64,000 bases of DNA from Golubevia sp. BC0850 (Eukaryota > Basidiomycota > Exobasidiomycetes > Golubeviales > Golubeviaceae): assembly GCA_012976225.1 (NCBI GenBank), contig JAAVVG010000010.1:620001-684000 (forward strand), written 5' to 3'. Numbering within the stretch: the stretch's first letter is position 1; each line of letters begins with the position of its first letter. The notes under the pieces were generated by a model. That model did no database searches. It worked only from the letters and a program-made list of their open reading frames with translations, and was not told the origin of the DNA. Of the stretch, positions 57,023-64,000 are shown in pieces. The position numbers were made by a program, and so were the translations under genes.

Positions 57023-57430
57023 GGGGGCGGGACTGTACTGTATAGAAGTGGGAATCGGCAAGGTTGGGAATGCAAGGCAAGAAAACTGGCTAGAGATGGT
57101 CTCTGGGTAGCGCGCTATTTCACTTTCAATTATGATCTTCTAATGAACTTTAGGAAGCTCTCTCTGCAATACAATTTTCTTCCGACGTTACAGAGTCCTT
57201 GTCGAGAAAGAGAGGGATTGCTCTCAATTCAAGGATCATCGCGCCATCGAGTGGAAGCATGCACGTTAGATTGGCAGCTGATGCTGTTACAATTCAAATA
57301 TTTCTCCGATAGATGAGGTCGAGAGACCAAAGTTTCCTTCGTTCCGCTTTCCACGATCTCTCGTATCTGCTTCTTACTCTTTTCCAATTCTCAACCCCTT
57401 CAGCCTATGACTTCCAAACACTCGTCCCAC

Positions 57431-59576
57431 TTATGCGATTCCTTTCACTCCTTTCGGTTTATTTCCTGGCCTTCCCAAGAGCACCTCTAATTCTGAGATT
57501 TTTGCTAAAATCTCCAATTCTTGACCTAAGCTGAAACCCTTCTCTTTAGATGTAGCATTGAAAGCATCTCGACAAAGTTCCAGATGAGATTGAGCTGAAG
57601 ATTCGGAGTCTTCTTCTGAATTTCTATTCCCGTTGGTATGATGGGAGTGGCGTGGATTTGGATAGTTTCTGACAGATGACCGAGCTGAAAGATCCGGCTT
57701 CTTCTCCTTCTTGACAGCTGGGGAAGAAGTGACCTTAGCCTGAGCTGGAGATGATACATTTGTCTTCCCGTTCGATTGACCTACGGCGAAAAGAGACCTT
57801 TTATTAAGCACCCTATTTTCACTCCAATCCGGATCCACATCTTTAGGCTTAGAATTCGTAATTTTACCCTTCTCAATTAATTCTAAAGCAAGAGGAATGC
57901 ATTTAGATTGACTCCAACCATGTTTAGTATTTCCAACCAGTTCATCAGTCTGAGCTAGAATGACTTGTCTAAGAGCTTTCAAAACTACATTTGGAAGTCC
58001 ATCTGGAATCTCTTCTGAAGCGTTCACTTTTGTTAATTCAGCCATTCTTCTGATTCTACCATTGTTTAAATTGTTTGAAACTGAAATTGGAGCTAACCCT
58101 GGAAGTGGAGCTTGAGATATCCAAGCGTCATTTCTCCAAAGTTGCGAAAGCTTGTTAGAGATTGATTGTGCTCCTTTGGCCAACTCTGGAGGACCATCAG
58201 AATTAGCAGATCCACTATCTGATTCTTGGTCAGATGCCTCTTCCTCTGAGCAGTCTTGAGGAAGAGCTTTCGATGGATCTGTGATAGAAGATAAGAGTAT
58301 AGAGGCGAAAAGAAAGTGGGACGAAGCAAGCGTGAGTGAACAGCAGAAGTCGGAGAGAAAAAGGGTCTCTAAATTGGACTGAAGAGGAGCCTCACCTGCC
58401 GTCTTCTGTCCCAACCAATTGACAAGGTTCTCCAAGTCTGTTAATCCAATGTGTCTTAGATGTTGAGCTTTCCCTCCAGTCACAGCTTCTCCAGATTTCT
58501 CATGATGATCTAAACGTTGACGAAAGACAGCAGCCAAGATCTTGACCACGATCTTCGGCAAATTTCCGTTCTTCTCTTCGTTCTTGCTTTCTGGTAACTC
58601 GTGAGCTAGAGTGATGGCTCTTCTCAAAGTTCTCAATCTGGGTTCGGATCTACTAGTCAAAGGAGTTCCATCTACTATCCTTTGGGACATCCATCTTGTT
58701 CCACCTAGCATCTCAGTTATCGAGTCTCTGATCGACGCCGAGCTGTCAGTCCAAGGTCCAGTGGCTAGAGAATGGCTGACGTTGGAGTTGTTGGACGGAG
58801 ATTCGATAGTGAGAGCAGAGCTTGAAGTTCTAGGGCGCTTCTTGTCTCTAGACACGGAGTCTTCGTCTTTTTCTCTGGCTCTGGAAGTAGAGAAAGAGCC
58901 GTTCTTGGCAGAAGTTGAAACCTGAGGCTTGCCTTTCGCTTTCCCTATCGGATTGAGGTGGGAGGGAAGGAGGAAGTAGTGAGTGGGAGAAGCTGATAAG
59001 GACGGAAGTTGGAAACACGCCAGCCGAGGCCAGCTTGAAAGCATGAAGTCAACAAGAGCTAATAGAATTGAAAATCAGTAATTCGGATAGTGAACGGATC
59101 TCAGTGAGAAGCCCTGCAGTACCCAGTCAGCACCTAAAGCTAATCTTCCCGTCCCATCCTCCTCCCAACCTCATCTACAGTGTGCACAATCGAAGCTTCT
59201 TAGATAGTAAGATAATCTAAATCGAGCACTCACCTTTGTCGATCCTCCTGAGAAAGACCCTATCACCATTCTTGAGATCCAAATCCTGAACCTTTGAATC
59301 ACCTTTCAATCTAGTGAGATGATCAGGTGGATGCCTTGTGTTCTCTAAGTAGAACTTTCCTGTCTTCCCAATAGGTTTACTGCAATAACATTTGTGTAGC
59401 TCATGATCTTGATACTCGTTCACGTCCAATTGACTTGATCTTAAGATTGCTCTGACGATCTTAGAGCAAGGCTTTGCCGGATCTACATCCTCAATCTTGA
59501 AAGGTGCTTGACCTGAGGCGACTTGAATCGGGAAATGAGATGGATTGTAACAAACGTGAAGAGTTTTAATCAACAT
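57431..59576 (-). CDS. Unrecognised protein with possible ubiquitin-like N-terminus
   Basis: Start MLIKTLHVCYNPSHFPIQVA, then GDSKVQDLDLKNGDRVFLRR, a pattern reminiscent of a ubiquitin-like fold, but this is a guess from hydrophobic spacing. The exon ends in phase at IDKG and joins KAKGKPQVSTSAKNG (intron about 59231-58950). The central part is helical: TEMLGGTRWMSQRIVDGTPL, LRTLRRAITLAHELPESKNE, LPKIVVKILAAVFRQRLDHH and GLTDLENLVNWLGQKTA. A second intron (58400-58280 region) leads to DPSKALPQDCSEEEASDQ. The end is SLGQELEILAKISELEVLLG. Basic Ser/Lys-rich patches (RDKKRPRTSSS) suggest a nuclear location. I do not recognise a family. Confidence 0.6.
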
Positions 59577-60099
59577 CGTTTGAACCCAGGATTGGGAATG
59601 GGTGGTTCAAGAGGATGAGCGAAGGAGTGGGTGGTAAGTGGTTGAGATTGAGAACTTGAGAAGGAAGAAGCGAACCTCCTGGAATTGACGCTGGACTTAA
59701 CTCAAAGCTACCAACTATCAGTTCAATGATCTGTTCATTACTCTCGTTTTGTTCTTTCAAGCTCTCCCTTGAGCATTCGGAAAGGAGAGTCGGCGGACTG
59801 AATCCGCGCAGAGGAAGAACAGTCTCAGGAGAGGACTCAGGGAAGGGAAGGACAAGAAAGTTACTCGACTAGCTACCAGTAAGTGCAGCTCAAGTTATCT
59901 TGAGTAGAGTTGAATAGAAGGTCTCGACAAAGCTTAACTGATTTAAAGACCTTCAGAGCTCGTGAGGTAGCGATTGAAGTTGAGTCGAAGAGCTACAATT
60001 TTGCATCGTTCCTCGCTTCCATCCCATTCTCTTTGTGGCCACCAGAAGCTGAATACTCAGATTTAATACTTAAACTTACTATTCCTACTCAATGGGCCG
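59577..60099. other. Interval with no gene seen
   Basis: Upstream flank of the unrecognised gene (start 59576, minus). Short frames only. Nothing clearly regulatory was found apart from purine-rich tracts at about 59780-59850. Confidence 0.35.
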
Positions 60100-60533
60100 G
60101 AGACCGATGAGCGTCTAGTCGAAAAAGCTTTCGCCTGGCTACGCAGCAGTCGCAGCTGGCTAAAGTTGAGACTATTGGAGCAGCGATGCTTGTAGACCCT
60201 CCGTGCCATTGATCTAACAATTTATCAGAAGAGAATTTACTGGGGTCAAAGCTTGATCCAAAAGTATGCTCTTCGTCACTTTCAAGCACTGGCACGACTC
60301 GGGCAAAAGGGCTCTCAGGCTAGTTCGAAGAGGGAGAAAATAAAGGCATTGGAACCGGCGTCATCCCTCTCATGAGATCGAATAAAATAAGATCGAAGAG
60401 TTTCTCTCGAACACCTGGGAGAAGAGGTGGCATGAAGCGTCAGGCTTTACATTCAAATTTCTTGTTGTCAGTCGTCAGTCAGACAGGCCTACAAGCTGCC
60501 AACGGGACCTCGAATTTCCTCACCAGTACCCAA

Positions 60534-61420
60534 TCAAAAGATCAGACCTTGATTCATGCTAGTATTAGGGCTCTCGATAACCTCCTCTAGTCGAGATCGA
60601 ATAAATGGTCTGCACAGAACTGTCGTACACGAACGGGTTCCTCCAGGGCAACGACTAAACAACGGCCATTTCTTCGTCTGAAAACGGTGCATAACTGTCT
60701 CATCCATAATCACGAACTTCACGAGTTCTGACCACCAATTCCTCTGAATTGGGAAAACCTGCTTGAGTGAGCGAAGAAATCTGCCATTAGGATCGTATCC
60801 GTAGATAAAGTCAAGGACTTCATTTCGGCAAAGGTGGCGTTCCTTTTTCCACCACCATCCACAAAGCTTTCCTGTTCTCTTCTGGCGATTTCGGTGACTG
60901 AGCGAATGGAATACCGACGAATGAACAACTCTCTAGGGGGGAGGGCTTGCTGATGGGCAGTTCTTGAACACCTTGAAGTGTGAATGGAGCAATTGGAGAT
61001 AATTTCAACATCACTTTCTTGACTTTGGGAAATGCAACTGGCTCAGTACCTAGCCCAACAATCAGCTCTGATGAATAGCCTCTCCAGCTCTCTTTCCGTG
61101 ACTAAGAGGAAGAGTATTGATGAGACAAGAATATCTGTAGTTCGTCAGAGCCATCGACTCTTTGAAAGTCTGCTCATCCGCTGATCTTTCTAGCCTCTCT
61201 TCTTCATCCTCGTAATACCACTTCTGGTAGAAGCGTGAAAGATCTAGAAGGATTTTTGTGAACTTGCGAGGTGCATTGGAGCCCAGTTGATAAACCGTTG
61301 TGATGGTTTCTAACTCAGAGAGCTTCGAGCGATCCAGGAGATCGAGAGTGCGATGGAGGAGAGCGTCGGATTAGACCTGTCTTCTCCAGCTTGTTGAGAC
61401 TGCACTTGATCTTGCTAGAG
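60534..61420 (-). pseudogene. F-box/LRR-like locus, apparently decayed
   Basis: Protein-like minus-strand segments lie in order but in changing frames: DLLDRSKLSELETITTVYQL and NAPRKFTKILLDLSRFYQKW, then FPKVKKVMLKLSPIAPFTLQ, then TFAEMKSLTLSTDTILMADF (LRR-like), then ELVKFVIMDETVMHRFQTKK. The switch near 61057 could be a very short intron ending catcag, but others lack good splice sites. Composition and order resemble the locus at 29.9-31.1 kb. No intact F-box was found here. A host gene family with decay is the favoured reading; a spliced live gene is possible. Confidence 0.4.
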
Positions 61421-61610
61421 AAGAAGCTGTAAGATAAGAGAAGGAAGAGGTAACCAATTCGGAGGGGAGAGCATTGATTGGATCCATTGAGTAGGTTCGA
61501 CTTCGTACGTGGAGTAATGACTGGTTTGGTGAAGATGAAGAGAAACAAAGAGGTTGAAATGTTCAGGCAGCACTTGATTAGGATAGAATAGAGCTATCGA
61601 AGAGAATCCA

Positions 61611-61683
61611 AGAAGAAAGAAAGAGAGGAAAGAGGGAAATTCGTGATTCGAGATGGAAGAAAGAGAGGGTCTTTTTCGCTCTG
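61611..61683 (+). repeat. Dispersed repeat, copy B
   Basis: Second copy of the repeat at 31-109, starting agaagaaagaaagagaggaa and ending gagggtctttttcgctctga, same orientation. It lies just 5' of the decayed F-box/LRR-like sequence on the minus strand. Confidence 0.7.
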
Positions 61684-62210
61684 ACGCCGAGCTGAACCAA
61701 TCTCAGACCCCTTATTTTATCACTTCGTCCAAAGTGAAGAAAGTGCTTTCGAACAAGGAGACTACATGAATTCAATTCGCCTCAAAGGGAGATCTACTTC
61801 GCTTCCACGGCACCTAGTAGCAACTCGAAGATTGAGTTTCTGAAGCCAGGCTGACCAAGCAAGCTGTGAAAGGCAGAGAACCCAAAGTTGTCGACAGGCT
61901 TGAGAAAAGGGGAAAGTGCCGGAGAACATGTTTTGCTGATGATACTAGTAAAGACAAGAAAGTGAGTGGAGGGAAATAGAGTATAGAGGAATCAAGAACA
62001 AGAGAAAGTATTGAAAAGAAAGCCAGACGGGAAAACAAGAGAGGATCTAAGACAATGATAGAAGAATTGGAGTTGAATTGGAAAGGGACAAACAGACAGA
62101 GGATCACTGAGTTGAGTGAGGTAGAGTCAAAGAGAGATCGCGAGGAGAGATTTGGGGAACCAAGAGGAGACAAGAAGAGAGGAAAGAAAACCCAGAAATC
62201 CATCTCAAGC
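61684..62210. other. 3' flank of CDK1, no gene seen
   Basis: Purine-rich on the plus strand (61950-62200, many gaga runs), which is the pyrimidine-rich 3' flank of the minus-strand kinase gene. The open frames are low-complexity. Confidence 0.4.
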
Positions 62211-63456
62211 TCAAGACATTTCGACTTCTTCACCTCCAGTGTTACCGAAGTGATTGTTTCCCTCCAAAGGTCTAGCTTGATGATAATTATGAGTTAAAGC
62301 AGTGTTGAACTTCTTCCCACTTTTGGCAGCAGCAGCTTGAGCAGCCATGGCATCTGCAGAACCAGGTCCCGGAGGATAACCTTTAGCAGTAAAGTAGGGA
62401 TGATCCAAAGCTCTCTTTGCAGAAATTCTTCCAGCTGGATCGTAAACCAGCATTTCTGTCAAAAGATCCAATCCATCTTTATCTAGAGTAGGGACAGCTT
62501 TAGCCAGAGACACTCCTGTCCATTGAGGGAAGGACTTCTTGTAATCCGGTAGGGCTGTTACTCCTGGCCATTTCTGTTCGGTCGGCGTTCCAAGAGTTCT
62601 GCATGGAGTAAAGAATGGGAATTGATGATTATGAGTTTATTAGAAAGAGGAAGATAGTCTCTTCAAAACGATTCAAGCGAACTCACCTGAAAATTCTAAA
62701 GATTTCATCGATTTCACTATCTCCAGGGAAGAGAGGACTCTTCATTGCCATCTCAGCAAAGATACATCCCACACTCCACATATCAATAGCCGTACTGTAA
62801 TGTCTACTTCCAAGTAAAACCTCTGGAGCTCTGTACCATAGAGTGACGACTTCGTGAGTGTAGGTTCTTAGCGGGATTCCGAAAGCTCTGGCCAGACCGA
62901 AATCGGCCAGCTTGAGGTTACCTGACTTATCGATCAGAAGATTTTGAGGTTTGAGATCTCTATGAAGGATACGATGAGCGTGACAGTAGTAGATTCCACG
63001 GATCAATTGATGGGTGAATTTCTGGAGAAAGAGAAGATAGGGAGGTAGGGGTGAGAACATCGAATCTTGACTAAGATCTAGTTGATGAATTGGGAGTCAT
63101 CTTTTGAGATGAGCACAACAAGAGAAAAGCGGACAAAGTTCGGAAGCAGAGGGATAGAACCTCCCTCCCACTCTCTTGTGGCCCTGGTACGCCCCCTCTC
63201 ATTTCTTTGATCGCTTTTCCGATGATATTTGATTCAAACATGTTCATAACCATATCCACCCCCTTCTCCCATCTTCTTTGCCTCCATGTTGGTCCAACTC
63301 ACTCTAACCATGTCCTTTCCCAATCCCAACGAGCTCGCACTCTTATCCGAGTTGCCAGAAGCGTTGGCTACATTGTCCATATACTTCTTCAAATCCATAT
63401 CTAAGAACTCAAACACTAGGTAGAGTTTCGATTCAGAGTGAACGATGTCGTACAGC
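62211..63456 (-). CDS. CDK1: Cyclin-dependent kinase Cdk1/Cdc28, 3' part only
   Basis: Master cell-cycle Ser/Thr kinase. Exons are 63456-63303 ([20 protein letters not shown] then [15 protein letters not shown]), 63021-62689 ([60 protein letters not shown]) and 62598-62211 ([40 protein letters not shown]). The catalytic [11 protein letters not shown] and T-loop with its Thr (RTYTHEV) are all present. The Gly loop, catalytic Lys and PSTAIRE helix are not in the window: the exon opens at a catag acceptor, so the 5' exon(s) must lie beyond position 64000 or be lost. After the ALDHPYF end of the kinase fold an extra Ala/Gly-rich tail of about 60 residues runs to VEMS-stop, unusual for Cdk1. Confidence 0.9.
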
Positions 63457-64000
63457 CTATGGGAAAGAGGGGTGGGAAGGGAGAGGAAGAGACAAGGCAA
63501 AGTGAGTAAGCAAACAGAAGAAGCAGGCTTTCAGGAAAACTAAACAGAATTTGACTTTGAATCAAAGCGAAATCGAAGAAGAAATGGGAAGGTATTCAAG
63601 GCAAAGTCGAGCTTGGGCCAGGGTTTGTCCGACACCAACAGTTCTTCTGGAGCACGTCGACCGCGAAGAGGGAAGTACGTGAAGCAACGCGATATTCAGC
63701 GGGAATCTTTCTATGAATAGTATGTCAACGTATTTTGAGCGCTGAAGGAGAGAGAGATGGATTCCAATTGCGAGCTTAGAGGTCGTTTGAAAGCAGCCGA
63801 CCCTTGAGCACAACAACAGCTCGGTCCTGGTCTTGTAAGAGCAGATGAGCTAAAGCGAAATTGATTGACCAATTGACAATAGCTTGAATCTTCATCTCAA
63901 CTAGTCTGAAAGAGACCATAGCCTCGATTGGGAGGAGTAGCAAAGTCTATCCCTTGCTTGTTGGTACCCAAAAATACCCTCCCCCATCGTTCGCTCTAAC
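63457..64000. other. Probable CDK1 intron or unassigned edge sequence
   Basis: No kinase N-terminal motif (GxGxYG, PSTAIRE) occurs on the minus strand here. The simplest reading is a long first intron of CDK1 of more than 540 nt. Frames at 63562-63816 and near 63880-63930 have no recognised character. Confidence 0.35.

Noticed and set aside
63562-63816. 84-codon minus-strand frame as CDK1 N-terminus
   Set aside because: Contains no glycine loop, catalytic lysine or PSTAIRE segment.

Overview
The window is a piece of nuclear fungal chromosome. The genes are broken by many short GT..AG introns, promoters are C/T-rich, and the products are typical fungal ones: APSES/MBP1 factor, Zn2Cys6 factor, GH76 mannanase-like enzyme, sedolisin protease, Vps10, DUF3292 and DUF2235 proteins. 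Intron density, introns of up to about 500 nt, a basidiomycete-style MBP1 and GC content that looks below half suggest a basidiomycete yeast-like lineage, perhaps Pucciniomycotina. The lineage is inference; no rRNA or mitochondrial marker is present. All gene models below were assembled by eye from reading frames, splice motifs and family conservation.

Layout. 0.5-16 kb: Zn2Cys6 regulator (+), flavin monooxygenase (-), RNase P/MRP subunit Rpp40 (-), MBP1-type APSES/ankyrin factor (+), secreted GH76 protein (-). 16.3-21.3 kb: an orphan locus with in-frame stops (+), RNase H2 subunit C (-), a small hypothetical ORF, and a frameshifted copy of a tiny 66-residue protein gene. 21.8-29.2 kb: DUF2235 alpha/beta hydrolase with a 7-nt micro-exon (+), Vps9 Rab5 exchange factor (-), and the intact copy of the tiny gene (-). 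29.9-31.7 kb: decayed F-box/leucine-rich-like sequence (-). 31.7-48.2 kb: Vps10 sorting receptor (+), sedolisin (+), DUF3292 membrane protein (-), then TMA20 (-) and APC2 (+) divergent from a 149-bp interval. 48.6-52.7 kb: three neighbouring predicted secreted proteins, one probably GPI-anchored and one 8-cysteine effector-like. 52.7-54.7 kb: gene-poor. 54.7-64 kb: nucleoporin Nup53/35 (+), an unrecognised protein (-), another decayed F-box/LRR-like locus (-), and the 3' part of CDK1/CDC28 (-), whose first exons are not in the window.

The genes are not one pathway. Functional themes are cell-cycle control (MBP1, APC2, CDK1), vacuolar/endosomal traffic (Vps9, Vps10), RNA and RNA:DNA metabolism (Rpp40, RNase H2C, Tma20) and secreted or wall proteins (GH76, sedolisin, the 48.6-52.7 kb cluster). 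The most unusual items are the secreted-protein cluster, the paralogous pair of tiny genes with one frameshifted copy, the orphan locus at 16.3 kb, and the decayed F-box-like loci with a short repeat shared by the two ends of the window.
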